Positions 49,251 to 57,587 of a stretch of DNA of 57,587 nt are shown here, piece after piece. The notes under the pieces were generated by a model. The model saw only the letters and a program-made list of their open reading frames with translations. It did no database searches and was not told the origin of the DNA. The DNA lies in assembly GCA_004524565.1 (NCBI GenBank), contig SDNZ01000004.1, positions 1 to 57,587 on the forward strand, read 5' to 3'. Position 1 is the stretch's first letter, and each line of letters begins with the position of its first letter. A program made the translations under genes and the position numbers. This DNA is from Candidatus Thorarchaeota archaeon (GTDB taxonomy: Archaea; Asgardarchaeota; Thorarchaeia; Thorarchaeales; Thorarchaeaceae).

Positions 49251-51002
49251 ATGGATGAAATGTACTGGTTGTCAGGAGCGGCATGGCCACAACATGCTCG
49301 CAAAACAATAGATTATCCAAAAGAACCGTTGTTTACAATGCTAGATAGATCAGCTGACAATAATGGTGACTCGCCCTATACAGTGTTCATGGGTAAATCA
49401 CAGACCTTTGCAGAAGTTCGTGATACCACAAATAGGATTGCTAACTTCCTTGTCAGTAAAGGAATCAAGACCGGGGACAAGGTAGCTATTTTCTTACCTA
49501 ATATGCCTCACTTTCCACCGGTTTTCTTTGGAGCACTCAAGGCAGGAGCTAAGGTAGTTACATGCAATCCAATGTACAAATCAGGAGAATTGAATTACCA
49601 GCTGAGTGACACTGGAGCTAAGATTGTTTTTGTACTCGACCATCCCACCTTCACACCTACTTGTTATGAGGCAATCAAGGAAACAGACGTACATACAGTA
49701 GTTGTTTGCAGCGTGAAATCGTACCTCTCGAAAGCAACTGCTATCATTGGAGGCCTCATTGGAAAAGTTCCGAAGAGTCCATACTATGAAGAAGACAAAA
49801 CCGTATTCTATGAACAAATTCTATCAGACTATGAACCTGAAGCTCCAGAAGTAGATGTAGATCCAATGGATACTGCAGTTCTAATATACACAGGGGGCAC
49901 CACTGGATCGCCTAAGGGGGCAGAACTCACTCACTACAATTTGACTTCCAATATACTCCAAATTGCAGAATGGGTGTATCTTGAGGAAGAAGATACAGAT
50001 AGACCAGGTGGAGTTCGACATGGCGAAGAAGTTTTCGTTGGAGCTATTCCTTGGTATCATAGTTACGGATTAACACTGACTATGTTGATGTCAACTTGGT
50101 TTGCAGGTCAACTTGTATGCATTCCAGACCCGAGGTCAGGCAAACCGCCACTTTCGGATCTACTGAAAGAATTAGAAAAGACAAAAGGAACCGTCTTTAA
50201 TTGTGTACCAGCTCTTTACGCTGGTATAGCAAACCATCCAGATGTTGGAAAATATGATTTATCATCGGTCAATATCTGCAGCTCAGGAGCAGCGCCATTA
50301 CCACCAGAAGTAGCGAAAGCATTCGAGGCGGTAACAGGAACACTTCTTTTCGAAGGATATGGTCTCACAGAAACATCCCCCGTAACGCACATCAATCCGA
50401 CCACTAGCAAACACAGAAAATTTGGTTCTATTGGTCTCCCAATATCGGATACTATCTGTAAGATTCTAGATATGGAAACTGGAACAAAAGAGATGGCAAT
50501 GGGAGAGATTGGAGAAATAGCTGTTCACGGGCCTCAGGTAATGAAACAATACTATAAGAAATCAGAAGAAACCGCCTTAGTAATGCGTGAAATCAATGGT
50601 AAACGATTCTTTCTAACAGGAGATGTTGGGCACATGGACGAAGACGGTTATACCTTCATCAGTGATAGGAAGAAGCAGATGATCAATGTTGGAGGAATGA
50701 AAGCCTATCCCAGAGAGATTGAAGATATTCTCTTCACTCATCCCAAGGTGAAGATTGCAGCAGCAATTGGACTACCTAGATTTGATGATCCGAGTAATGA
50801 GTTTGTTAAGGCATACATTGTTCTAAAAGAAGGAGAGACTGGTACACCAGAGGAATTCATCGAGTGGGCACGAGATAAGATGGCAGGTTACAAACGTCCT
50901 AAGGAAGTCGATATTGTAGATGACCTACCGATGAGTTCAGTAGGAAAGGTGCTACGGAAAGTCCTTCGTGACCTGGAGATGCAAAAGAGAGCAAATGACT
51001 AG
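49251..51002 (+). CDS. AMP-forming acyl-CoA synthetase (second copy)
   Basis: A paralogue of the preceding ligase, 583 residues, with IYTGGTTGSPKGA near 210, FEGYGLTETSPVTH near 372, TGDVGHMDEDGYTFISDRKKQM near 465 and SSVGKVLRKVL near 565. The two share long identical stretches (IGGLIGKVPKSPYYE, the GEI.V.GPQV segment), so they arose by tandem duplication. I use the ATG at 49251, 10 nt after GAGGAG; a TTG at 49242 is closer to that site than usual. The different promoter and terminator suggest separate regulation and perhaps a different chain length. Confidence 0.94.
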   Translation: MDEMYWLSGAAWPQHARKTIDYPKEPLFTMLDRSADNNGDSPYTVFMGKSQTFAEVRDTTNRIANFLVSKGIKTGDKVAIFLPNMPHFPPVFFGALKAGAKVVTCNPMYKSGELNYQLSDTGAKIVFVLDHPTFTPTCYEAIKETDVHTVVVCSVKSYLSKATAIIGGLIGKVPKSPYYEEDKTVFYEQILSDYEPEAPEVDVDPMDTAVLIYTGGTTGSPKGAELTHYNLTSNILQIAEWVYLEEEDTDRPGGVRHGEEVFVGAIPWYHSYGLTLTMLMSTWFAGQLVCIPDPRSGKPPLSDLLKELEKTKGTVFNCVPALYAGIANHPDVGKYDLSSVNICSSGAAPLPPEVAKAFEAVTGTLLFEGYGLTETSPVTHINPTTSKHRKFGSIGLPISDTICKILDMETGTKEMAMGEIGEIAVHGPQVMKQYYKKSEETALVMREINGKRFFLTGDVGHMDEDGYTFISDRKKQMINVGGMKAYPREIEDILFTHPKVKIAAAIGLPRFDDPSNEFVKAYIVLKEGETGTPEEFIEWARDKMAGYKRPKEVDIVDDLPMSSVGKVLRKVLRDLEMQKRAND

Positions 51003-51086
51003 TGAATCATCATTTCTCCACGGATTTATTAGATAGTGTTAGCTCTATTTTCGAGACCTACTCTATTCAATGTGGAGTTGTATGAA

Positions 51087-51716
51087 ATGGCCTCATGGAA
51101 GAGAATTAGTGCATACTTGGGAATAATTGGTGGGATGATTTTCATAATTGTGACATTCATTGCAATGTTGACATACCCAGGAGGATATTCGTTCATAGAT
51201 TATCCTTTCAGTGCTCTTGGATTGACTGTTATCAATAGCACACCATCAATGCTGAATTACTTTCTATTCGTAATAGCGTGTACGAGTGCAGCTGTCTGTT
51301 TAGTACCGTTCTCGCTTGCAATTCGAACGGTGTTCACAGATACTACATTGCTAAAATTACTGAGTTGGGTGGGAACTATTCTAATATTAGCATCTGCACC
51401 AAACCTGTCAGCACTTTCTCTATTTGCAGGGAACGTGTTCCCAGCTGAACATGGTCTAACCACATTGTTGTTCTTCATTCTTATCACATTGGGAGTTCTA
51501 TTCTATTCCATTGCAACTCTTCTGAATAGCGAATATAACAATCTCTATGGATTGATTGGATGCATTGTTGTAGTAGTGTGTTTCATGTACATTGGGGCAT
51601 TTTTCAGTCCGCTCTTTGCATCATTTGGAACCGCACTATGGCAGAAAGTTTCAGTCTATGCATTGATTCTTTGGTCAGCGTTTCAGGGATACTACTTGCT
51701 AAAGAGATTCGAATGA
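51087..51716 (+). CDS. DUF998-type membrane protein
   Basis: A 209-residue integral membrane protein with about six helices, of the DUF998 type: typical is the first helix (ISAYLGIIGGMIFIIVTFIA) followed by YPGGYSFIDYPFSALGL near 40. The function of the family is unknown. I start at ATG 51087, with GGAG at 51073-51076; an upstream frame to 51036 adds no family-like sequence. It follows the second acyl-CoA ligase by about 85 nt and has a convergent neighbour. Confidence 0.8.
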   Translation: MASWKRISAYLGIIGGMIFIIVTFIAMLTYPGGYSFIDYPFSALGLTVINSTPSMLNYFLFVIACTSAAVCLVPFSLAIRTVFTDTTLLKLLSWVGTILILASAPNLSALSLFAGNVFPAEHGLTTLLFFILITLGVLFYSIATLLNSEYNNLYGLIGCIVVVVCFMYIGAFFSPLFASFGTALWQKVSVYALILWSAFQGYYLLKRFE

Positions 51717-51724
51717 AGAACTAA

Positions 51725-51757
51725 GAAACTGGGTGAGTGCGTTCTCCCCGTAGTTTC
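51725..51757. terminator. Possible bidirectional terminator between convergent genes
   Basis: GAAACT (51725-51730) pairs with AGTTTC (51752-51757), and GGG with CCC inside, around a 12-base loop. Only short T-runs flank it, so it is less convincing than the other hairpins. Confidence 0.4.
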
Positions 51758-51759
51758 AT

Positions 51760-52845
51760 TCATACTCGCTCGAAGGTTGCTCTCATAGTTCCACCACAAT
51801 AACCACACTTGGCTTCAAGCGGTCCAACCCAATCAACACCCTCATGAGAAACTTCAGCTCCGCATGAAGGGCATTTCAAGGGTAGACGGACAGTTGTGGT
51901 CTGACTGCCATGAGATTGGATACTTTTTTGATGTTTGTCTGGAATTACATGTATTGGTGCTTCAACAGCGATACTCTCGTAGACCTCTCTTCCTTTGCGT
52001 CCACTTATGTAACTAGCTAAGCTTCCAATGCAAATTGGAACAAAAGTTACAACAATGATGATTATGAAAATCCAATCATCTTCATCAAGTGATGCTAAGA
52101 ATCCAGGAACGTGACTGTCATCATAAATCCCGATGTCGTAGTAACCGCTGGTGTCGTGGTATACTGAATTTTCGCTGACTGCAATATATACAGTGGAACT
52201 CGAGTTTAGTGTGAAATCAATACGTGGATGATTACCTGTGCCACTTCCACTTACAGCAATTATGTTTGAACCAGAAATATCCCATGAAACAGTAATCTTG
52301 ACTTCAATATCATCCCAATCAGGTTCGATTACTACTGTCCAGTGCCCAGCTTCTAAATCTGTTACATAACTATTGGTTGATCCAGAGTACAGATATTCAT
52401 CAGTTCTTGGAACGTTAGAGACAATAGATGGCAAAATTCCAGGAACATGACTGTCGTCATAGATACCTATGTCATAGTAACCGCTGGTGTCATGGTATAC
52501 TGAATTTTCGCTGACTGCAATATATACAATTGAACTCGAGTTTAGTGTGAAATCGGCATATGGAAAATTACCTGCGTCATTTCCGCTCACAGTAACTATG
52601 TTTGAACCAGAAATATCCCATGAAACAGTAATCTTGACCTCAAGTTCATACCATGGATCTAAATTGGCAACCACTGTCCAGTGTCCTGCTTCTAAATCTG
52701 CTACATAACTGTTGGTTTCCCCAGAATACAGATATTCATCAGTTCTTGGAATGTTAGTGACAATGTCATCTTGAGCAGTAACAGTTCCAATTAGCAAAAA
52801 CATGGATACTAATAGAATTCCGAGAACGAGTCGTTGGTTGTCCAT
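51760..52845 (-). CDS. Exoprotein with two tandem repeats, membrane helix and zinc ribbon
   Basis: Not a named family. The 361 residues are: signal peptide (about 5-24), repeat 1 (about 28-139), repeat 2 (about 140-251), one membrane helix (about 258-280, DWIFIIIIVVTFVPICIGS), and a cytosolic tail that ends with a zinc ribbon (CPSCGAEV near 325 and CGYCGG near 348). The repeats resemble PPC-type beta-sandwich domains (SYVADLEAGHWTVVANL). A zinc ribbon inside the cell behind an outside domain suggests signal transfer or protein contact. The gene is convergent with the DUF998-type one. Confidence 0.72.
   Translation of the reverse strand: MDNQRLVLGILLVSMFLLIGTVTAQDDIVTNIPRTDEYLYSGETNSYVADLEAGHWTVVANLDPWYELEVKITVSWDISGSNIVTVSGNDAGNFPYADFTLNSSSIVYIAVSENSVYHDTSGYYDIGIYDDSHVPGILPSIVSNVPRTDEYLYSGSTNSYVTDLEAGHWTVVIEPDWDDIEVKITVSWDISGSNIIAVSGSGTGNHPRIDFTLNSSSTVYIAVSENSVYHDTSGYYDIGIYDDSHVPGFLASLDEDDWIFIIIIVVTFVPICIGSLASYISGRKGREVYESIAVEAPIHVIPDKHQKSIQSHGSQTTTVRLPLKCPSCGAEVSHEGVDWVGPLEAKCGYCGGTMRATFERV
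52093..52764 (-). repeat. Tandem intragenic duplication of 336 bases
   Basis: The two 112-residue repeats of the exoprotein are also nearly identical in DNA: stretches such as those at 52141-52187 and 52477-52523 differ at few bases. A period of 336 bases fits an in-frame duplication of one domain. The high DNA similarity suggests that it is recent or kept alike by gene conversion. Confidence 0.85.
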
Positions 52846-52897
52846 CTTGAGTACCTAAATCATTGCGAATTATTGCAGATTATTATAGTTGCTGGGA

Positions 52898-53425
52898 TTA
52901 TGGATTCATACCAGAGTCGGATGTCTTATGGGTCTTTCCTAGTTCAACATACAACCTTGCACCTACCATGAAAGATTCACGTAAACCTGCGGGTACTTCT
53001 TTTACGACCTTGCCAGGAATTCCCAATACTAGACTTCCATCAGGAATGATTGTTCCATTTGTAACAACAGACCCTGCCCCGATTACGCAGTCCTTTCCAA
53101 CCTTTGCACCATCAAGAACAATTGACCCCATTCCTACGACTGTGCGGTCTCCAATCTCACAAGCGTGTATCACACAATTATGACCTGCAGTCACGTAGTC
53201 ACCAATGGTCGTTGGATTTGTGACCGTTGTATGCACGGTACAATTATCCTGAATTGAGGTCCCCTTTCCAACTCTAATATAGTTCATATCAGCACGAAGC
53301 ACTGCAAACTCCCAGATGCTTGCGTCAGCTGCAATCTCAATATCACCTATCAATGATGCACGGGGGGAAACGTAAGCTTCAGGATCAACTTTAGGTTTCT
53401 TACCATCAAATTCGTAGAGACCCAA
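52898..53425 (-). CDS. Gamma-carbonic anhydrase-like hexapeptide protein
   Basis: Left-handed beta-helix protein of the gamma-carbonic anhydrase/CaiE/PaaY group, 175 residues. Hexapeptide repeats run from about 20 to 145 (ASLIGDIEIA, TSIQDNCTVH, TTIGDYVTAGHNCVIHAC, TVVGMGSIVLDGAKVG). The three zinc His positions of the family are served by VHTT near 64 and GHNCVIH near 81-86. Many members have weak or no carbonic anhydrase activity and serve as thioesterase or CoA-pathway helpers, which could fit the nearby acyl-CoA genes. A GGTGTGAAAATTG region precedes the start. Confidence 0.9.
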   Translation of the reverse strand: MGLYEFDGKKPKVDPEAYVSPRASLIGDIEIAADASIWEFAVLRADMNYIRVGKGTSIQDNCTVHTTVTNPTTIGDYVTAGHNCVIHACEIGDRTVVGMGSIVLDGAKVGKDCVIGAGSVVTNGTIIPDGSLVLGIPGKVVKEVPAGLRESFMVGARLYVELGKTHKTSDSGMNP

Positions 53426-53536
53426 TTTTCACACCTGATACGGCAGGAACAGTTCTGTATCTTTAAGACTATCGTAATAGCCAGAACACATTTTACATCC
53501 CTAGTCACATCATTCAATGCATTCGGAGAGAGAAAA

Positions 53537-55255
53537 ATGATACTGCTGGATCCAAACAATCTAACCCGAAAATATCCCGATGAAGAATCCAAAGAGATAA
53601 TGAGGAAGACTGTAGAATTCTTTGAGAACAAAGGAAAAGTTGCTCTCAAGAACGATGATCATGAGAGAGTATGGTATCAAGACTTTCTTGATTTTCTGAA
53701 GAAAGAAAAGATACTCTACAAAATGCTAACTCCCAGTCAATATGGTGAGGAAGGATGCAGATGGGATACCTGGCGGAATATGGAATTCAATGAGATTCTT
53801 GCATTCTATGGATTGCACTATTGGTACACATGGCAAGTCACGATTCTTGGACTGGGACCAATCTGGATGAGCAAGAATGAGAATGCTAAGAAGAAAGCAG
53901 CAGAATATCTGAAACAAGGTGAGGTCTTTGCTTTTGGACTGAGTGAAAAGGATCATGGAGCTGACCTCTATTCGTCAGAAATGGCATTGAAAGTCCTAGA
54001 AGATGGGAAGTACGTTGCAAATGGATCAAAGTACTATATTGGAAATGGAAATGTAGCACGAATGGTTTCCGTCTTTGGAAAAACGGATGTTTTTTCATAC
54101 CCCGAAGACGAGAGATATGGTAACTATGTCTTCTTTGTTGCAGATTCGCAACATCCTAACTACGAATGTGTGAAGAACGTCGTGAATGTTCAATCGTATG
54201 TTGCAGAGTACAAATTAAATGATTATCCCATTAAAGATGAAGATATCCTCTCTAGAGGGCGAGAAGCATGGGATTGCACACTCAATACGGTCAATGTGGG
54301 TAAATTCAATCTAGGTTGGGCATCGATTGGTATATGCACACATGCATTCTACGAAGCAATCAATCATGCATCTAACAGACACCTCTATGGAAGCTGTGTA
54401 ACAGAGTTCTCGCATATCAAACAGTTCTTTGTAGATTCATATGCGCGGTTGGTTGCAATGAAGCTCTTTGCCTTACGGGGTGGGGACTACATGAGATCTT
54501 CATCCCCAGAGGACCGGAGGTATATCCTATACAATTCTCTAGTTAAGATGAAAGTAACCAGTGAAGGAGAGAAAGTGATTGATCTCCTCTGGGATATAAT
54601 AGCAGCCAGGGGATTCGAAGGTGAAACCTATTTCTCAATGGCCACACGAGATATTCGGGCACTACCAAAACTGGAAGGAACTGTACATGTCAATATGGCC
54701 CAGATTATCAAATTCATGCCTTCGTATTTCTTTATGCCCAAAGAATATCCTGAAGTTGGCACCATCACAGAACCAAAGAATGATGATTTCCTCTTTGATC
54801 AAGGTATCACTAAAGGATTGAGTCAAATCCAATTCCATAACTATCGAGATGTCTATGATACCGTGGACCTTCCCAATGTGAACATCTTCAAGAAACAAAT
54901 CGAGGTGTTCAATGAGTTCATGACTGAAGCAACACCTGATGAGAAACAGGGTGCAGATCTAGATTTCACATTGAACGCAGGAGAGCTATTCTCACTTGTT
55001 GTGTATGGACAACTGATAATCGAGAATGCAAGGATCTACAAAATCAGTGACCATCTACTTGACCAGATATTTGATTTCATGGTTCGTGACTGCTCAAGAT
55101 ATGCTCTGCAAATGCATTCGAAACAGGGCTCAACTGAGAAACAGCAAGAAATTCTGCTCAGAATGATAATGAAGCCAAATGTGGATAAAGAACGCTACGA
55201 AGCAATCGTGAAAGAAGTCTATGCGCTGAATGGAAGATATGATATGCAGAAATGA
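53537..55255 (+). CDS. Acyl-CoA dehydrogenase
   Basis: FAD-dependent dehydrogenase that makes the first double bond in acyl-CoA oxidation, with an electron-transfer flavoprotein or similar as acceptor. The 572 residues are long for the family (usually 380-400), with the extra part after about residue 410. The middle holds FAFGLSEKDHGADL near 132, NGSKYYIGNG near 158 and the C-terminal helix domain with ARGFEGE near 355; PKLEGTVHVN near 373 carries the likely catalytic Glu. The C-terminal 150 residues look like the additional domain of the AidB/very-long-chain type. An AGAGAGAAAA stretch precedes the ATG. Confidence 0.9.
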   Translation: MILLDPNNLTRKYPDEESKEIMRKTVEFFENKGKVALKNDDHERVWYQDFLDFLKKEKILYKMLTPSQYGEEGCRWDTWRNMEFNEILAFYGLHYWYTWQVTILGLGPIWMSKNENAKKKAAEYLKQGEVFAFGLSEKDHGADLYSSEMALKVLEDGKYVANGSKYYIGNGNVARMVSVFGKTDVFSYPEDERYGNYVFFVADSQHPNYECVKNVVNVQSYVAEYKLNDYPIKDEDILSRGREAWDCTLNTVNVGKFNLGWASIGICTHAFYEAINHASNRHLYGSCVTEFSHIKQFFVDSYARLVAMKLFALRGGDYMRSSSPEDRRYILYNSLVKMKVTSEGEKVIDLLWDIIAARGFEGETYFSMATRDIRALPKLEGTVHVNMAQIIKFMPSYFFMPKEYPEVGTITEPKNDDFLFDQGITKGLSQIQFHNYRDVYDTVDLPNVNIFKKQIEVFNEFMTEATPDEKQGADLDFTLNAGELFSLVVYGQLIIENARIYKISDHLLDQIFDFMVRDCSRYALQMHSKQGSTEKQQEILLRMIMKPNVDKERYEAIVKEVYALNGRYDMQK

Positions 55256-55321
55256 GTACATTTCCCTGTATGTCGATAAGATAATTACCATTGAAAGCGG
55301 AGGAGGCTTTGTTGAGCCACT

Positions 55322-55900
55322 ATGCCAGTTACGCCACTTCATTATCCCTTTGCATTTCTGATATCTAAGAGCGATACACGACTATCACTACCTGCTCTGG
55401 TGGTTGGGTCCGTAATGCCGGATATTGAGGTTCCTCTAATGTGGATATTCTTCAGTAGTCTTCCAGATCATCTCTTCCTTCATAGCTTAATAGGTGCTGC
55501 AACTATAGGTACTCTGCTTACTGTGCTAGTTACCCGTTTCTTGTATACCCCTATCATTTCTACGATCTTTCAGGTTGATAGGATTGAGTTAGGTGAAATC
55601 TGTAGAATCACACCATGGTTGGTTGTTTCATCATTCATTGGTGTGATGTCGCATCTGATCTTGGATTTCCCAATGCATTGGTATAATCCGATTCTGTGGC
55701 CTTGGGTTGATCCATATACTATAGTTGGACCACTGGTACTTCTCTTCATGCCAACATACAGTTTTTGGGAGGCCTATAATATTGCCAGTGCATTAACCCA
55801 TATCGCGATGATAGTTCTTTGGATGGTAATTTTGGTAAAGATATATTCCAAGGGAAATCTATGGTTCAGGCATTGGGTTAGTGACTACTCGAAAAGATGA
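55322..55900 (+). CDS. DUF4184/YdjM-like membrane protein
   Basis: A 192-residue membrane protein. The start MPVTPLHYPFAFLISK with a His near 7, then VVGSVMPDIEVPL near 26, HSLIGAATIG near 54 and SHLILDFPMHW near 111 are the conserved His/Asp positions of the YdjM-like putative membrane metal-dependent hydrolases. Four or five helices are present. It follows the acyl-CoA dehydrogenase by 66 nt, after a GGAGGAGG region that is likely its ribosome site. Confidence 0.78.
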   Translation: MPVTPLHYPFAFLISKSDTRLSLPALVVGSVMPDIEVPLMWIFFSSLPDHLFLHSLIGAATIGTLLTVLVTRFLYTPIISTIFQVDRIELGEICRITPWLVVSSFIGVMSHLILDFPMHWYNPILWPWVDPYTIVGPLVLLFMPTYSFWEAYNIASALTHIAMIVLWMVILVKIYSKGNLWFRHWVSDYSKR

Positions 55901-55926
55901 TTTCTTGATAGAGAGATGTTAGCAAG

Positions 55927-56865
55927 CTATCGAAAAGGTACAAACCATTCTTCAAGTGAAATATACGATTGTGAATCTAGCACATTATCATTCTCATAGA
56001 GTTCTCGTAGAAACTTATTGAAACTACTAATTGAATCAGTTCGTACCATCGTAAGAAGGCGATAGTCCTCACTTGTACGATAGAGATCCCAGACATTGTC
56101 ATTCTCAACCAATTTCATTGCAAGATCACTCACGGAGCCAGGTGATACTTTGATTCTGACATAGAATTTGATAGGAAGATCAATAAGACCAAAATCAATA
56201 TCGACTGAATAACCGATGATTGCACGTTTGAGTAACAATTTGTCAATTGCTTTTGATACCGCGGGTTGACTCAATTGAGGATTCATCAGAGTCCCGATTT
56301 TTTCCTGTGTGAGGGGATATGGATTCTCACTAGTGGGTTTTTGTCGATAGAGAATTCTAATGAGCTCCAATTCTTTTTCTGATAGGAGTGTTTCTGGAGT
56401 TTCTTTAGTAATAATTCTGAATCTATTCTTCTTGTAAGCTGTCAGTAACTGAACCAGGTCATACTTACCAGTTCCTGAGCTTGCTACTACTCTATCTACA
56501 CGATCCAATAAATCTTCAAAGATACCTTGCGAATTGTATCTAAAGAATCCGAGAAGTGAAAAGTCTCCAGAAATCCCATCAAGAGATTCAAGTTCTTCCA
56601 TTTCCATGAGTTTTTGACTAACATTGGATTCTCGGGGATTACTCTTCATAAACAAGATTGTTCCTCGTGCACCCTGTACAAGAGAGGGATTCACAATAGT
56701 TGTATACCCTCTAATGGCTCCACTCTTTACTAGCCCCTTGATTGTACGCGATACCCAATTACGACTTTTACCAATCATCTTTCCTATTAGGTCGGGACTG
56801 TATCGAGAATTCTGTACAAGTGCTTTCAAAACCAATCTTTCGACGTCTGATAATATAAGTTGCAT
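55927..56865 (-). CDS. Lrp/AsnC-type regulator with two fused modules
   Basis: A 312-residue tandem Lrp protein. The first helix-turn-helix is about 5-55 (DVERLVLKALVQNSRYSPDL, GKSRNWVSRTIKGLVKSGAI), the first RAM-like domain about 60-145, the second helix-turn-helix about 162-220 (LSEKELELIRILYR, QLSQPAVSKAIDKLLLKRAII), and the second RAM-like domain about 225-310. Classical Lrp has one such module of about 150 residues. RAM domains bind amino acids. It is divergent from the adenosylhomocysteinase gene and may control it, perhaps through a sulfur amino acid. Confidence 0.85.
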   Translation of the reverse strand: MQLILSDVERLVLKALVQNSRYSPDLIGKMIGKSRNWVSRTIKGLVKSGAIRGYTTIVNPSLVQGARGTILFMKSNPRESNVSQKLMEMEELESLDGISGDFSLLGFFRYNSQGIFEDLLDRVDRVVASSGTGKYDLVQLLTAYKKNRFRIITKETPETLLSEKELELIRILYRQKPTSENPYPLTQEKIGTLMNPQLSQPAVSKAIDKLLLKRAIIGYSVDIDFGLIDLPIKFYVRIKVSPGSVSDLAMKLVENDNVWDLYRTSEDYRLLTMVRTDSISSFNKFLRELYENDNVLDSQSYISLEEWFVPFR

Positions 56866-56953
56866 TATTTATTCCACAATTTAGTGCATATTATTCTAAA
56901 TTGCTATGTAGCATTCATATACTTTATGTTTTTATCAAATACTGTTGATAACA

Positions 56954-57587
56954 ATGGCTGAGTATAAGGTCAAAGACATTGGTCTTGCCGATGAAGGCAG
57001 GATGCTAATCGATTATGCTGAAAAGAACATGCCAGTTCTCATGCATCTACGAGAAAAATACTCCAAGACGCAACCCTTGAAGGGAATGAGAATTGCTGGA
57101 TGTCTACATGTAACCAAAGAGACTGCAGTACTGGTTGAAACCCTTAGAGCTGCAGGTGCAGAGGTTGCATGGTCAGGTTGTAATCCCCTCTCTACTAATG
57201 ATAAAGTTGCAGCAGCTCTTGCCGCAAATGATGTGTCCGTTTTTGCTTGGCACGGTCTAGATACAGAGGAGTACTACTGGTGTATTGAACAGACTTTGAA
57301 GACCAAACCTACCCTTACTTTGGATGACGGTGCGGATCTCATTTTCACATTGCACAATAAGCATGAAGAACTGATCCCAGGTCTGCTTGGTGGTTCTGAA
57401 GAAACAACAACTGGTGTCATCAGAATAAGAGCTATGGCAGATGATGGCAAGCTTAAGTACCCAATCATGGCAGTCAACGATGCTGACACAAAACACCTGT
57501 TTGATAATGTATATGGAACAGGTCAGAGTGTGATTGATGGTCTCCTAAGAGCTTCAGCCATTCTTATCGCTGGAAAGACATTTGTCA
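56954..57587 (+). CDS. ahcY: Adenosylhomocysteinase (3' truncated by window end)
   Basis: Splits S-adenosylhomocysteine into adenosine and homocysteine, keeping methyltransferases free of product inhibition. About 211 residues are present. Recognisable parts are MPVLMHLREKYSKTQPLKGM near 26, GCLHVTKETAVLVETL near 48, GCNPLSTND near 76, the DDGADLIF segment near 123 and the substrate Lys/Asp region NDADTKHLFDNVYGTGQS near 175. The NAD-binding domain lies past 57587. ATG at 56954 has no ribosome site, so translation may be leaderless; TTTTTATC upstream is a weak TATA candidate. Confidence 0.95.
   Translation, partial: MAEYKVKDIGLADEGRMLIDYAEKNMPVLMHLREKYSKTQPLKGMRIAGCLHVTKETAVLVETLRAAGAEVAWSGCNPLSTNDKVAAALAANDVSVFAWHGLDTEEYYWCIEQTLKTKPTLTLDDGADLIFTLHNKHEELIPGLLGGSEETTTGVIRIRAMADDGKLKYPIMAVNDADTKHLFDNVYGTGQSVIDGLLRASAILIAGKTFV

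Noticed and set aside
1-57587. CRISPR array, insertion sequence, rRNA or tRNA
   Set aside because: I saw no regularly spaced direct repeats, transposase-like protein, conserved rRNA sequence or TpsiC-type motif in a cloverleaf.

Overview
The window looks like an archaeal chromosome segment, roughly 40-45% G+C by eye, tightly packed and with short intergenic gaps. The archaeal assignment rests on the cluster at about 0.6-7.9 kb on the minus strand: proteasome alpha, SBDS, exosome Rrp4-Rrp41-Rrp42, ribosomal protein eL43 (L37Ae), a Brix/Imp4-like protein, KEOPS Pcc1, prefoldin beta, a DUF3194-type protein and a DHH phosphoesterase. TATA-like boxes and many TTG starts fit. The mix of a group 3b NiFe hydrogenase, Hdr proteins, tungsten-type AOR, acyl-CoA ligases, an acyl-CoA dehydrogenase and a 2-hydroxyacyl-CoA dehydratase suggests an anaerobic organoheterotroph. 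It is compatible with an Asgard (Thorarchaeia-like) genome, but that is inference: no Asgard-only marker is visible. I saw no rRNA, tRNA, CRISPR array or insertion sequence.

Layout. 0-0.6 kb: 3'-truncated ECF-type ABC ATPase. 0.6-7.9 kb: the information-processing superoperon. 8-11.9 kb: small membrane protein, then a metal ABC transporter (permease, ATPase, NikR-like regulator) divergent from its binding protein. 11.9-13.7 kb: coiled-coil protein, AEC-family transporter, SCP2-like protein. 13.7-18.6 kb: operon of 2-hydroxyacid dehydrogenase, FGGY kinase, class II aldolase and AOR, which together look like a sugar or sugar-acid pathway. 18.7-23.3 kb: ABC-2 exporter, membrane protein with a winged-helix regulator, a second SCP2-like protein, a polytopic membrane protein.

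23.3-37.1 kb is a redox island: hydrogenase genes in hydB-G-D-A order, divergent from a 1032-residue double HdrA and a DUF2096-like gene; two surface or membrane proteins (one a membrane-spanning winged-helix regulator); then two HdrB/HdrC pairs placed head to head. 37.1-38.5 kb: an anchored exoprotein overlapping a membrane-anchored winged-helix regulator. 38.7-43.5 kb: a 2-oxoacid:ferredoxin oxidoreductase split into DA and BC halves around an epimerase and a TPR gene, with a possible remnant of another B subunit. 43.6-55.3 kb: TfoX-like protein, 2-hydroxyacyl-CoA dehydratase with its activator, two tandem acyl-CoA ligases, membrane proteins, gamma-carbonic-anhydrase-like protein and acyl-CoA dehydrogenase. 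The end carries a DUF4184/YdjM-like membrane protein, a tandem Lrp regulator and a truncated adenosylhomocysteinase.

The metabolic genes fit together as fermentative carbon and acyl-CoA metabolism that makes reduced ferredoxin (KorDABC, AOR), moves electrons through flavin/FeS Hdr proteins, and connects to H2 and NAD(P)H through the group 3b hydrogenase. The most notable signals are the doubled HdrA with mirrored HdrBC pairs, a possibly switching RNA leader before eL43, acidic tails on three products of one operon, probable AUA and CUG starts, and several membrane-tethered winged-helix regulators.
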